64,000 nt of DNA from DASPWW01 sp963841715 (GCA_963841715.1 CAWJDP010000003.1:1-64000); one strand, 5' to 3'; positions 1 through 8,728 are shown, counted from the first letter of the stretch. Numbers and translations: made by a program. The notes: generated by a model from the sequence alone, not told the origin.

Positions 1-217
1 CGGGCACGTGCAAAGCGAGATCAGCCGGGGCCTGGGCTCGCCGGGCCTGCCGGCCGTGGCCTCGGTAGTCGGCTCGGTGGGCGCGATCGTCGCGATTCCG
101 CTCGTCGCTCCACGATTCGGAATCGAGGGAGCCGCCGTCGCTATGGTCGGGGTGAACGCGCTGATGCTGAGCATTCTGTATTTCGGCCTGCGGCGGGAGG
201 ATCGGCTGGCCGCCTAG
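1..217 (+). CDS. C-terminal fragment of a Wzx-type polysaccharide flippase (partial)
   Basis: The frame is open from base 2 and ends at TAG 215-217, so only about 71 C-terminal residues are present. They read as two hydrophobic helices separated by a short loop (GIEGAAVAMVG) and follow the motif QSEISRGLGSPGLPAV, which resembles the C-terminal helices of MATE/MviN-type lipid-linked oligosaccharide flippases. Family knowledge says such proteins move undecaprenyl-linked repeat units across the membrane, and the surrounding polysaccharide genes fit. Its last 77 bases overlap tail-to-tail with the convergent glycosyltransferase at 141-1078. The family call rests on a short fragment. Confidence 0.55.
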   Translation, partial: GHVQSEISRGLGSPGLPAVASVVGSVGAIVAIPLVAPRFGIEGAAVAMVGVNALMLSILYFGLRREDRLAA

Positions 218-1078
218 CGAGCTTCTTTCCGATCACCAGCCTGCGCGCAGCGAATGCAAGGTGCATCACCCAGGTCATTGCGGCAAACAGGAAGTGGCGC
301 GTCAGCTCAGCGGTCATGCGGATCGGGCGCCCGGCATAGTGGCGTCGGCGAGCCTCCAGGAGCATCCCCTGAACCAGCCTCAACTCCAAGAGCGGGGGTT
401 CACGGTACTGCCGCGGGAGGACCTCGTACGAGGGCAGGGTTATCAGCGGCTCGTCCACGTACGCGACGTCGTAGCGCTCCGCGAACGCATCCACATGTCG
501 ACGTCGGAGGACATGCCGAACCGATCCCGGAAGGGGCCAACGGCCTCATAGGCGCGCCTGCGCGCCATCACGGTCCCCCATACCGGTGAGTTGAACCGCC
601 AGCGGCGGAAGTAGGACCGCTCGAGCAGGAGCGAACCGGGCATGCATCTGGGCAGCTCCACGCGGTCGATCCTTCGCTCGCTCCCATCCGGGCCGAGTAC
701 GCGGTATGCGTTGAACACGAACGCCGCGTTCTCGCAGCCTCGCAGCGCGGCCAGCCACTTCTCGAGCAGCGTCGGATCGAAAAGGTCCCCGTCGTGCAGG
801 TTTGCGACGAACTCCCCGCGCGCCTCCCGGATCGCGGCGTTCAGGTTGCCCGGCATGTTCAGGTTGACGCGGTTCCTGCGGTACCGGACGCGCTTGTCGC
901 GTGCGGCGTACGCCTCGACGATCCGTGCCGTTTCGTCGGTCGAGCAGTCATCGGAGACGATGAGCTCGAACGCGTCGTAGGTTTGGCCGAGGATCGCGTC
1001 GAGCGTCCTCTCGAGCACGTGGGCCCGGTTGTAGGCGGTCAGCACCACGCTGAGCGAGGGCGCCTTGTCAGTTGACAC
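141..1078 (-). pseudogene. GT2 glycosyltransferase, frameshifted near 485
   Basis: This is a family 2 glycosyltransferase (GT-A fold) likely to add one sugar in the polysaccharide pathway. The N-terminal part has SVVLTAYNRAHVLERTLDAI, the SDDCSTDETA nucleotide-binding segment and HDGD as the DxD-type metal site. The frame that begins at GTG 1078 (or TTG 1090) ends at 443. After DVDMWMR the natural continuation FAERYDVAYVDEPLITLPSY lies in the neighbouring frame, which stays open to 141. Restoring one missing base near 485-488 gives one protein of about 312 residues, a normal GT2 length. It is therefore either a broken gene or a sequence error. The 3' end overlaps the flippase fragment on the other strand. 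It is divergent from the lipoprotein gene at 1137. Confidence 0.75.
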
Positions 1079-1121
1079 GCCGGCTGCCAAGTGCGAAGAC
1101 CCACGGAGGTGGACGCCCGCC

Positions 1122-1127
1122 TACGCT
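1122..1127 (+). promoter_or_regulatory. -10 hexamer TACGCT, leaderless promoter of the lipoprotein gene at 1137
   Basis: TACGCT lies 9 bases before ATG 1137. The paralogous gene at 4139 has the identical hexamer at the identical 9-base distance, inside a conserved GCCTACGCT context. No Shine-Dalgarno sits at a usable distance, so transcription probably starts at the start codon. Confidence 0.55.
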
Positions 1128-1136
1128 ACTGGGCGC

Positions 1137-1576
1137 ATGCATTCGACACCCACCGCACGGTCGAGCCGACGCCCGCGAGCAGCGCTGGTTGGCGCCGCGG
1201 CGGTGTGCCTGTCGTTTGCGGTGGCAGGGTGCGCCTCGACGAGCACCCCCGAGTTGGTTGACGGTACTCGTTCAAGAACGAGCTCGAGCGACGGGCGGCG
1301 ATTCACGTTCGCGAGGCGCCTCGCGAGACGGCCACGGCTGCGCTCGAGAATGTGAGTGACGTCTACAGGGGCAGATCGTCGACGCAGCGCGTGTTGGCGG
1401 TCGTCTTCGTCGATCCCGGGGCCACCACTCAGATCCTTGGCCCTGACACCCCGTCTTTGCCGGGGGAGCACATCGTCACCTACCGGAACGCCGTCGTCGT
1501 GTACTCGCGGAACCGGGGAGGTCCGATCGAGCGAGGCGAGATTCGACGGGCCCTGAGAAGGGCGGCTTCGGGCTGA
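1137..1576 (+). pseudogene. Family A lipoprotein, copy 1 (frameshifted near 1262)
   Basis: This is a small exported lipoprotein of unknown function. ATG 1137 opens a signal peptide with Arg residues, a hydrophobic core and lipobox VAGC. After VDGT the first frame turns into low-quality sequence, while the adjacent frame gives SFKNELERRAAIHVREA and runs through ENVSDVYRG and QRVLAVVFVDPGATTQILG to TGA 1576. The paralogue at 4139-4576 reads across the same point in one frame (VDGARLKSGLQRAL), so one base appears to be missing at about 1262. The repaired protein is about 146 residues. Its stop is two bases from the stop of the convergent family B lipoprotein, the same arrangement as in copy 2. 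I recognise no domain. Confidence 0.7.
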
Positions 1577-1578
1577 CA

Positions 1579-2235
1579 CTACGACCCGAGCGCCCTGATG
1601 TGGCGATTGAAGCTTCGGCACGATTCGTCCGGCCCGTTCCCCACCGGAGAGGCCGTCGCGCGGCCGCCCCGGAGGGCGCCTGTCCCGGCGATCTCGGTCG
1701 CGGTGTTCGCCGCCCGGCGCTCGGGGAAACCCTTGTCGCGCTCGCCGAGGTTCGTGTCGAAGACGACGCGCCATTGAGTGCCGCGCCTGTGCAGGAGGAA
1801 CGACTCCGGGTCCGGGCTCGAGGTGCGGCTCAGAAGGTCGACCGCGACGAAGGCGGACCGTCCGTTGCGGCACGTGAAGGCGACCTCCGGTCGCGACAAG
1901 AGAAGCGCCGCACGGATTATCTCGTAGGTGCGTCGGATGGATCGGGGACCGAGCGCATCGACGGTGCTCCGTGCGTAGAGGTTCGTGACCTGTGGAAGCC
2001 CACCCCACTGCGCCCAGAAGAGCAGCCTCATCACCGCGGCCTGGGGACTGTGCCGGGGAAGCGCATCGAGGTCGGAGACGGTGAGCGGCCCGGGATCGGC
2101 GTCGAGCTTCCCGTCCGGTCCCACCGAGGAGTGGACAGGGCCCGTTCGAACGATCAGGTTCGAGCTTCCGCCGCCACACCCGGCCAGCGTGAGCGCGACA
2201 GCGAGCGCGACGACGCGCTGCGTGAGCGACGACAC
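1579..2235 (-). CDS. Family B lipoprotein, copy 1
   Basis: A 218-residue predicted lipoprotein: a short hydrophobic signal, then lipobox LAGC followed by a GGG/S linker. The mature part contains PLTVSDLDALPRHSPQAAVM, LLFWAQWGGLPQV and a late TQWRVVFDTNLG strand. This pattern (helix, small-residue turn, strands ending in WRVVYD) resembles NTF2-like folds, but that is inference. It starts at GTG 2235, whose G is the last base of the upstream TAG, so it is translationally coupled to the family B copy 2 gene. Copies at 2235-2912 and 4578-5210 share the same motifs. It converges on family A copy 1 with two bases between stops. Function unknown; the location suggests a role at the cell surface linked to polysaccharide export. 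Confidence 0.75.
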   Translation of the reverse strand: MSSLTQRVVALAVALTLAGCGGGSSNLIVRTGPVHSSVGPDGKLDADPGPLTVSDLDALPRHSPQAAVMRLLFWAQWGGLPQVTNLYARSTVDALGPRSIRRTYEIIRAALLLSRPEVAFTCRNGRSAFVAVDLLSRTSSPDPESFLLHRRGTQWRVVFDTNLGERDKGFPERRAANTATEIAGTGALRGGRATASPVGNGPDESCRSFNRHIRALGS

Positions 2236-2912
2236 TAGGGTGGCGGTGCCGGCTGGCCGAGCTCGGACGCCGGGGCAATCGCTCGATAGGGCTCCGCGGC
2301 TCGCTGGCCCACGCGCGACTCCGGCTTATCCTGGTTCAACTTCTTTGCGCTCGCGTAGCTGGCCAATCCGCGCTCCAGGAGGGTGTCGTAGATGACCTGC
2401 CATCCGGCGCCGACGCGGCGCAGCTGGAAGGAATCGCGTGCGGGCGGCCCGATGGCGCTGAGAAAGTCAACTCCCACAGCCGCCCGATCCGAGCTTCGGT
2501 CGAACTTCACAAGCCGAGGCAACGAAACCGCGAGCGAGCCGCGCAAGAAGGAGTAGGCACCCGCGATCGGGACGACCCCGAGACGATCAACCACCTTCGG
2601 GCTGTACGCGCCGAAGACCCGCGGGATGTCCCCCCACTGCGCCCACAGCAGGAGCTGGAGGACCGCACGTTGGGGCGACGACTCGGGAAACCGCCTCAGG
2701 TCCGGAGGAGTGAGCGGGCTCGGTTGCGAGAGGAGCGTGTCGTTCTGGTCCACCTGGACCTCGCCCTTCGGCGTGTTGACCGTCCTCTCTCCGCCGCCGC
2801 ACCCAACGGCCGCGACCACGACAACAACTGACACGAGAGCCACGGCGGCTCCGAGGGCGAACCCGGCGCGCCCGGGCGGGGCGAGGACCAATCTCGGGCG
2901 GGCCTCAGTCAT
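2235..2912 (-). CDS. Family B lipoprotein, copy 2
   Basis: A 225-residue protein if started at ATG 2912 (MTEARPRLVL). The frame is open further upstream, but the residues before this Met are arginine-rich and do not look like a signal peptide. A TATCAT element lies about 11 bases before this ATG. The signal has a long hydrophobic stretch and a lipobox ending in AVGC, then GGGE. The mature protein repeats the family features PSPLTPPDLRRFPESSPQRA, LLLWAQWGDIPRVF and GAGWQVIYDTLLE. It differs from the other copies by a longer N-terminus and a proline-rich tail. It overlaps the downstream copy by one base, so the two form an operon. No enzymatic motif is visible. Confidence 0.75.
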   Translation of the reverse strand: MTEARPRLVLAPPGRAGFALGAAVALVSVVVVVAAVGCGGGERTVNTPKGEVQVDQNDTLLSQPSPLTPPDLRRFPESSPQRAVLQLLLWAQWGDIPRVFGAYSPKVVDRLGVVPIAGAYSFLRGSLAVSLPRLVKFDRSSDRAAVGVDFLSAIGPPARDSFQLRRVGAGWQVIYDTLLERGLASYASAKKLNQDKPESRVGQRAAEPYRAIAPASELGQPAPPP

Positions 2913-3009
2913 CGCGACGCGTGATGATATTGCTCCAATGTGCATCGCCTGCGCAGCACGCGGTACGCGGAGCGTCTGAGTCCTGGCTCCGTCGCAGAGA
3001 ACCACGCTC

Positions 3010-4074
3010 TTGCTCGCACCGTCATCCGGGTTTGTCAGCGGAATCGAGCGCGTCGCGGATGCGGTCTCGGAAGCCTGCGACGGACCGATCCTGCGGGTGA
3101 ACCTTTACCGATCCGGAATAGAGCCTTTGCCCAGCGGGAACATGCGCGCGAAGCTTCGCTTCACCCTCCAGGCGCTGGCGACAGCGTTGCGAGAGAAGCC
3201 GGCCCTCGTCTTCGTTCTGCACCTGGGTCTCCTCCCAACCGGCGTGTCATGCGCGGCAGTCTCCGGTTCGCGAGTCGTGGTGCTCCTCCACGGCGATGAG
3301 GCCTGGCGCACGCTCCCCGGCTGGGAGCGGCGAGTTGTCAACCGATGCGACCGGATCCTCGCGGTCTCTCGCTTCACCCGCGATCGCTTTGCCCGCTCCA
3401 ACGGTTTCCGCCCTGAGGACCTGGATGTCGTCCACCTGCCAGTGAATGCGGACCTCGTACGCGCGGCTCTTGAGACCGATCAGGTTCCCACCGACCGCCG
3501 ACCACCTCGGCTGGTGAGCGTCTCGAGAGTTCACAGACGCCAGCGGTACAAGGGCCTGTTCGACATCGCCGAGAGCCTCCCTCTTGTCCTGCGCGAGGTC
3601 CCCGATGCGCGCTGGACAGTCGTCGGCGACGGCGACGACCTGAATGACCTGGTCGCCCGCTGCAGGGATCTTGGACTCGACGACGCCGTCGACTTTCGCG
3701 GGACCGTCTCCGACGACGAGCTGGCCGGAGCGTACGGACAGGCGGCCGCGTTCGTGCTTCCAAGCGTTGCGGACGTCGAAGCCACCCCGCCATACGGGGA
3801 GGGTTTTGGGCTCGTGTTTGCCGAAGCGGCGATGTTCGGCGTGCCCGCGATCGCCTGTCAGAACGGCGGAGGAAGCGGAGAGTTCGTCGTTTCGGGAGAG
3901 AACGGTCTGCTCGTCCCCGCCCGGAACCCCGCCGCTCTCGCAGCCGCGATCGTTCGCCTGCTTGCCGATACCCAGCTCCGGGCTCGCCTGGCGCAAGCAG
4001 CTCGACGGCAGGCACTGTCCCAGCACCTTCCCCAGCAGTTCGCCACCTCGTTGCGTCGGGCTGTGCGCGCGTAG
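3010..4074 (+). CDS. GT4-family glycosyltransferase
   Basis: A GT-B fold sugar transferase of about 354 residues. The N-terminal half has the short GIERV loop and the HGDEAW segment. The C-terminal Rossmann domain has LVSVSRVHRRQRYKG, WTVVGDGDDLNDL and the EX7E-type donor site YGEGFGLVFAEAAMFG. It probably uses a nucleotide sugar to extend the polysaccharide repeat unit. The only usable in-frame start is TTG 3010. However, the beta-1 strand (TTLLLAPSSG) begins a few codons before it, and the frame is closed at TGA 2977, so the true start may be noncanonical or altered. It lies between the two lipoprotein cassettes, divergent from family B copy 2. Confidence 0.85.
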   Translation: MLAPSSGFVSGIERVADAVSEACDGPILRVNLYRSGIEPLPSGNMRAKLRFTLQALATALREKPALVFVLHLGLLPTGVSCAAVSGSRVVVLLHGDEAWRTLPGWERRVVNRCDRILAVSRFTRDRFARSNGFRPEDLDVVHLPVNADLVRAALETDQVPTDRRPPRLVSVSRVHRRQRYKGLFDIAESLPLVLREVPDARWTVVGDGDDLNDLVARCRDLGLDDAVDFRGTVSDDELAGAYGQAAAFVLPSVADVEATPPYGEGFGLVFAEAAMFGVPAIACQNGGGSGEFVVSGENGLLVPARNPAALAAAIVRLLADTQLRARLAQAARRQALSQHLPQQFATSLRRAVRA

Positions 4075-4123
4075 CCATACGGCGTCCTCCTCCCGTCCCC
4101 CGACCCGATGGCCAAGGATCGCC

Positions 4124-4129
4124 TACGCT
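4124..4129 (+). promoter_or_regulatory. -10 hexamer TACGCT, leaderless promoter of the lipoprotein gene at 4139
   Basis: TACGCT is followed by a 9-base spacer and ATG 4139, matching copy 1 at 1122-1127 in both hexamer and spacing. The conservation between duplicated cassettes supports function. Confidence 0.6.
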
Positions 4130-4138
4130 GCCGCTCCG

Positions 4139-4576
4139 ATGTCGGTCGCGGGCATCCAGGACGCGAAACGCCTGCTTCGCGCTACGCTCGCCACAGCCCT
4201 CGGCGCCTGCGTGATGGCGTCTCAGGTCGGCTGCGAATCCGCGTCAGGTCCCGCGCGCGTTGACGGCGCGCGGCTGAAGAGCGGGCTCCAGCGCGCACTC
4301 GGCCTTCCGCTCGCAAAGCAGGGCCGCGAGAGATACACCGCGGCGTTCGCCAATGTGACGGACATCTACAGCGGGGGCGGGGGCGGGAGGTCGGTCCTGG
4401 CGGTCGTCTTCGTGGCGCCGGCGGCGACGCGCCAGATCGTCGGCCGCGACTCGCCCCGGCTTCGCGGAGTGACCACGGTTCGCTATCTGAACGCTGTCGT
4501 CGTCTACGCGCACGGAGATCGATCCGCGGACGCGACCAAACTGCGTGCCTCGATGCGAGCGGCGGCGGCAGGCTGA
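4139..4576 (+). CDS. Family A lipoprotein, copy 2 (intact)
   Basis: A 145-residue lipoprotein from ATG 4139 with an N-terminal Arg, a hydrophobic core and lipobox QVGC. The mature region contains VDGARLKSGLQRALG, ANVTDIYSGGGGG, SVLAVVFVAPAATRQIVG and a final VVVYA strand. It is the intact counterpart of the frameshifted gene at 1137-1576 and shows how that one should read. Its TGA (4574-4576) is one base from the TAG of the convergent family B copy 3. I recognise no known domain; the small alpha/beta pattern with a VVF/VVVY strand pair could be a ferredoxin-like fold, which is a guess. Confidence 0.8.
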   Translation: MSVAGIQDAKRLLRATLATALGACVMASQVGCESASGPARVDGARLKSGLQRALGLPLAKQGRERYTAAFANVTDIYSGGGGGRSVLAVVFVAPAATRQIVGRDSPRLRGVTTVRYLNAVVVYAHGDRSADATKLRASMRAAAAG

Positions 4577-4577
4577 T

Positions 4578-5210
4578 CTAGCCCGCGATCGGCCGCATCG
4601 CAGCGTCGATATCGCGACATGCCCGAAGCGGGCGAGTGGAGGCGCCCTTCGACCTGCCAAGGTCAACTGCGCGCTGGGCCGCGAGCAATGCCGGGGGACC
4701 GGCGAGCATGGGTTGACGGATCCCGAGCGCAGTCTCGAGGACGATGCGCCACCCTGCGCGGAAGCGTTCGAGGACGAAGTACTCGGGGCGAGGATCGAGG
4801 TTGCGGCTCAGAAGCGTGGCCGCAACGAAAGCGGCGTCGCCGCGGCGGCACGTCAACCCGATCCGCAACTTCGAAAAGAGCAGTTGCGGGCGCGAGTCCG
4901 CATATGCGTGGCGCAACCTGTGGCGCCCCAGGGCCGCCCTCGTCTCGGGGTCATAGAGGTCGAGCAGGCCTGCGAAGTTCCCCCACTGCGTCCAGAAGAG
5001 GAACCGCATCACGGTCGAGCGCGGGTCCCGACTACGAACGCGCTCGAGCTGACCGACCGTGAGCGGAGCAGGATCCGCGTTGAGCCGGCCGTTGGCGCCC
5101 AGCCTGGCGTGGAACGGCGCCGTGCGGATGATCAAGCCCGAATCGCGCCCGCCACACCCCGGGAGCGCCGCGATCGCGAGGAGCGCGAGGGCGACCCCGA
5201 CGCGGCTCAT
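4578..5210 (-). CDS. Family B lipoprotein, copy 3
   Basis: A 210-residue lipoprotein. ATG 5210 overlaps the TGA of the upstream membrane protein (ATGA, four bases), so translation is coupled to it. The signal peptide MSRVGVALALLAIAALPGC ends at the lipid-modified Cys, followed by GGRDSG. The mature part shares PLTVGQLERV, MRFLFWTQWGNFAGLLDLYD and FRAGWRIVLETALG with the copies at 1579 and 2235. Two further Cys, in LTCRRG and RACRD, match Cys positions in copy 1 and might form a disulfide. Coupling to a polymerase-like membrane protein suggests the B lipoproteins act with polysaccharide assembly; this is inference. Confidence 0.8.
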   Translation of the reverse strand: MSRVGVALALLAIAALPGCGGRDSGLIIRTAPFHARLGANGRLNADPAPLTVGQLERVRSRDPRSTVMRFLFWTQWGNFAGLLDLYDPETRAALGRHRLRHAYADSRPQLLFSKLRIGLTCRRGDAAFVAATLLSRNLDPRPEYFVLERFRAGWRIVLETALGIRQPMLAGPPALLAAQRAVDLGRSKGASTRPLRACRDIDAAMRPIAG

Positions 5211-6643
5211 CGACCCACGGCCGCTAGGAGACGGCGGTATCCGGGCGGCCCGTTCGCGCTCGGCATCAGCAACCAGGCGACCACGATCGCGACGGGGACC
5301 GCGCGCGCCATGATCGCGATCAGCTCCGGTAGGTCCTCCTCCACCACCCATACCCAGAGGACCAGGGAGGCGAGATAGACGACCTCGAGCCGCGGCGACC
5401 GCCACCGCCGCCGCAGCGCTGTGAATCCACCGACCACGAGACCCCAGATTGCGAGTCCGCCCACGGCGCCGATCGAGTGGAAGTTCCTCGACAGATCACC
5501 GATCTGGGTTGGAGGCGTCGACGCTCTGGCGACGAGTGGGATCTGCCAGTAAGTGTCCGAGAACTCGACCCCGTAGTCGAGCACGGGCTTGTCCGGCCAG
5601 AGGATGCGGGGAACCGCGATCACCGCGGGCAGCAGCCAGTATCGCTCCCCGTTTCCGTATGGGAAGACCGACGGCGTCCGGGCTCGGATCACAGCGACGC
5701 TGTCGATGAGGCGTAGGCGAACACTGAGGACGCCGTAGCTGCCCGTGATGGCCTGCGCTGGTGTCAGCGGCGAGCTCGTCTCCGGGCGAAGGATGTTCCT
5801 GTAGATCGTGTTCGCCGGGATCAGGACAAGGCTCGCGACGACTATCACAGCGATCGCTCGTCTCCACGGGACGCTGCCCCGCATCGCGACGTAGGCGAGA
5901 CCGACGTAGACGATCGGCGCCACGCTGGCGCCCTTGAAGCCGACCGCGAACCCCGCAAGAACCTGCAGCGGCGTAAGGACGAGGAGGGCGCGCAGCAGGG
6001 TGCGGTCGTTGGTGGCGAAACCCGCCACCGCGCAGACCAGCACGACGATGCTCCCGACCCCCGACAGCTGGTGGACTCCCTCTGAGGCGCCGGGAGCATT
6101 GGACGCCGCCGGATCACTGGAGTATCCGAAGAGATGCAGAGCCGTCCCAAGCGCCGTGGCCACGAAGCTGAAGCCGAACACGACCAGCAGGGCGGCGAGC
6201 CCCGGCGCCATCCCGGGCAGGATCCGGATCGGGGTAACGTGACGCGCGCGTCCGGTGAGGTGTGCGGCGAGACCGAACGCCGCGAGCGAGGCCGCAACGA
6301 GAACGAGCGCTCCGGGAATGTCTCCACGATCGATGCCCGGTGCCGGCTCCGACGGCGTCGCCAACCAGGTGAGCGAGGTCAAGCCGAGGAACGCGGCGGT
6401 GGCCAAGCCGTAGATGCCAACCGCGTCGAGTGGGTCAGCGCGCAGGCGGGCGCAGATCGGCGCGGCGACGGCGAGCACGAGCAAAATCCCGCCCGCGACG
6501 CCCGCCCGCGCACCTCCCCACACCGCAAGCGCGAGGCCGACCGCCCCGAAAGCCCCGACAGCGCAGAGCGCGCTCGTTCGCCGCTTTGACCAGGTCAAGC
6601 GGGCGCCTCCAGGTTGCGCCGGGGCGCCCATGGGTCCCCTCAT
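5207..6643 (-). CDS. Wzy-like polysaccharide polymerase (polytopic membrane protein)
   Basis: About 478 residues with at least ten hydrophobic segments. A periplasmic loop carries RTPSVFPYGNGERYW and AVPRILWPDKPVLDYG; the PRxLWPDKP motif is common in actinobacterial oligosaccharide repeat-unit polymerases. It likely joins lipid-linked repeat units outside the membrane. The start is uncertain. ATG 6643 is preceded by CATCCT at 7 bases, in line with leaderless genes elsewhere in the window. ATG 6631 has a GAGGGG Shine-Dalgarno, and the frame stays open to 6697. Its stop overlaps the start of family B lipoprotein copy 3 by four bases. Divergent relatives lacking activity cannot be excluded. Confidence 0.7.
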   Translation of the reverse strand: MRGPMGAPAQPGGARLTWSKRRTSALCAVGAFGAVGLALAVWGGARAGVAGGILLVLAVAAPICARLRADPLDAVGIYGLATAAFLGLTSLTWLATPSEPAPGIDRGDIPGALVLVAASLAAFGLAAHLTGRARHVTPIRILPGMAPGLAALLVVFGFSFVATALGTALHLFGYSSDPAASNAPGASEGVHQLSGVGSIVVLVCAVAGFATNDRTLLRALLVLTPLQVLAGFAVGFKGASVAPIVYVGLAYVAMRGSVPWRRAIAVIVVASLVLIPANTIYRNILRPETSSPLTPAQAITGSYGVLSVRLRLIDSVAVIRARTPSVFPYGNGERYWLLPAVIAVPRILWPDKPVLDYGVEFSDTYWQIPLVARASTPPTQIGDLSRNFHSIGAVGGLAIWGLVVGGFTALRRRWRSPRLEVVYLASLVLWVWVVEEDLPELIAIMARAVPVAIVVAWLLMPSANGPPGYRRLLAAVGR

Positions 6644-6753
6644 CATCGCCAGGATGGCAGGAAGCAATCGATGAGCGGCGGATCGATTTCGGGCCACAGC
6701 CGGCGCAGCGTGATCGCGTCGCGATCAGATGGGACGCCATCCAGCCCGCCTCA

Positions 6754-8715
6754 TCACGGGCCTCCGGTGCTCTCGAACAGCGGCGAGCGGGGGTTGAGCG
6801 ACCTGGCGACGCGGTAAGCGTGGAGCGCCGCCGTCGCGTCCCCGGCGCGGGCCTGGAGCCGCGAGAGCACGAACCAGTTCCGCCAGTTCGTCGCCTCGCG
6901 GGCGCTCGCCTGTCGCGCGGCCCGGACGGCTCCCTCGAAGTCGCCCTCCCGCTCGAGCACGAGCGCCTGCTGGAGTCGCGGCGACGCCGCGTAGGGCTGC
7001 AGCCGCTGCGCCGCCCGCGCCTCCCCGAGCGCGTCCGCGAGCCTCCCGTCCGCGGCGTCGAGCTGGCTGCTGCGCACCGCGGAGTAGCCGCCGAGCGGGA
7101 TCGCGATCGCGACGAGGGCCGCGATCGAGACCGCGATCACCGCGATCCTGGGAGCCCACGCGGGCGTCGAGCTGTTCTCGGCCCCGCCGGCGACCGCGAC
7201 CGCGGCGAGGACGAGGAACAGCGCCTCGATCGCCCCGAGCTCCCAGAACCAGTCGACCATCTCGCCGGCGGCGATCACGGCGCAGCCGCCGAGCGCCGCA
7301 GCGAGCCCGAGCCGCAGCTCTGGCGGCGCGCGCGTCAGTCGCACGACGCCGATCGCGAGCACGCCGATCACGAGCGTTGCGATCACGAGCAGCCCGATGA
7401 TCCCGAGCTCGCCCATCGTCTCGAAATAGAGCGAATGGGCGTCGCGAATGAAGATCCCGTTCGAGCCGTTGCGCGCCCACCAGAACTCGAACGTGCCGGG
7501 GCCGATCCCGACCACCGGCTCCGAGTGGTAGGCGTCGACCGCCGAGGACCAGAAGTCGTAGCGGCCGCTGCTCGAGACGTCGAAGATCTGGGCCGAACGG
7601 GAGGCGTGGTTCGGGTTCACGTGCTTGCCGTGCTTGAAGTGCTCCCAATCGTCCGACGCCTTCCCCGGGGCACCGGCCGCGACCGCGACCGCGATCCCGG
7701 CGACGAGCACGACACCGACCGCCGCACCCGCGACGGCGGGAGAGATCGGGACCCAGCCGGGGCGCTCGATGCGACGGTCTGCGAGCGCGATTACGACCGC
7801 GCACGCTGCAACGACGGCGCAGACGCCGATCAGGATGACCAGCATCTGGTCACCCTGGCGCTCGGCGAGCGAGTTTGTCAGGCCCGAGTCGACCGCGTCG
7901 CGCGCATGCGAGGCGAGGATCGCGACGGCGCCACCGGCGGCGCACACCACGAGTGTCAGGAGCTTCGGCAGCCTCGCCGGGGCGAGGGCGACGAAGACGA
8001 CGAGACCACCCGCGGCGAGCGGGACGGAGAGGCTCGACCCCGTCCACCACAGCGTCAGCGCGGCAACAGGGATCGCGGCGGCGGCGAGGCCGCGGCCAAA
8101 GAGCGAGCGTCCGGACGACGCCGAGCGCAGCAGCAGCGGAAGGCTCGCGGCGGTCAGAGCCGCGAGCCCGCTCGAGTAGTTGATCGGGTAGGCGAGGCGG
8201 CCCTCGAGGTGGACGCCGCGCAGCAGCTTCCCCTGGACCTGGGTCGGGAACAGCGACGGCTCCATCCGCGACAGGGCGGCGACCGCGACGAGCACGCCGA
8301 CGCCCGCGGTGGCGCCGCCGAGCAGCGCCCGCCAGCGCCCGTCGCCCTGGATCGCGAGCGCGAGCGCGAAGAACCCGAGGTAGGCCGCGACGCGGCCGAC
8401 CTCGACGAACGTGCGCTCGGCGCTCTCCGTCCACCCGAGCGCGAGCGCCGTCCACAGCGCGAACGCCGCGAGCACAGCGAGCATCGCCCGGCCCGCAACC
8501 GTGCCCCCACCGGCCGGCAGGATCCCGACCGCCGTCCCGACGAGCACGATCCACCACGCGATGATCCCCGCCTGGCTTCGCTCGACGACGTCGAAGCCGC
8601 CGTTGTTGAGCCCGAGATAGAGAAGGAGCGCGAACGGCACAAGCCACGCGCCGACGGAACCCGGATCGACCCGCCCCCGCGCCGTCCGGACGGCCCCGCT
8701 CGACAGCTCGGCCAC
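6754..8715 (-). CDS. O-antigen ligase/polymerase-like membrane protein with C-terminal TPR region
   Basis: 653 residues. The first ~540 contain about a dozen transmembrane helices and a large external loop with the Wzy_C/WaaL-type motif VVGIGPGTFEFWWARNG followed by DAHSLYFETMGELGIIG. The last ~110 residues are soluble tetratricopeptide-like helices (DGRLADALGEARAAQRLQPY, EREGDFEGAVRAARQASARE, AGDATAALHAYRVARSLNP). The ligase-plus-TPR arrangement is known from O-antigen ligase family proteins that transfer or polymerise lipid-linked glycans, sometimes onto proteins. GTG 8715 has CATACT seven bases upstream. It is divergent from the glycosyltransferase at 8911. Ligase, polymerase and protein glycosyltransferase cannot be separated from sequence alone. 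Confidence 0.8.
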   Translation of the reverse strand: MAELSSGAVRTARGRVDPGSVGAWLVPFALLLYLGLNNGGFDVVERSQAGIIAWWIVLVGTAVGILPAGGGTVAGRAMLAVLAAFALWTALALGWTESAERTFVEVGRVAAYLGFFALALAIQGDGRWRALLGGATAGVGVLVAVAALSRMEPSLFPTQVQGKLLRGVHLEGRLAYPINYSSGLAALTAASLPLLLRSASSGRSLFGRGLAAAAIPVAALTLWWTGSSLSVPLAAGGLVVFVALAPARLPKLLTLVVCAAGGAVAILASHARDAVDSGLTNSLAERQGDQMLVILIGVCAVVAACAVVIALADRRIERPGWVPISPAVAGAAVGVVLVAGIAVAVAAGAPGKASDDWEHFKHGKHVNPNHASRSAQIFDVSSSGRYDFWSSAVDAYHSEPVVGIGPGTFEFWWARNGSNGIFIRDAHSLYFETMGELGIIGLLVIATLVIGVLAIGVVRLTRAPPELRLGLAAALGGCAVIAAGEMVDWFWELGAIEALFLVLAAVAVAGGAENSSTPAWAPRIAVIAVSIAALVAIAIPLGGYSAVRSSQLDAADGRLADALGEARAAQRLQPYAASPRLQQALVLEREGDFEGAVRAARQASAREATNWRNWFVLSRLQARAGDATAALHAYRVARSLNPRSPLFESTGGP

Positions 8716-8722
8716 GCCCTCA

Positions 8723-8728
8723 AGTATG
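8723..8728 (-). promoter_or_regulatory. -10 hexamer CATACT, leaderless promoter of the gene starting at 8715
   Basis: On the minus strand CATACT is followed by seven bases and GTG 8715. No Shine-Dalgarno is present in the gap. Confidence 0.5.
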
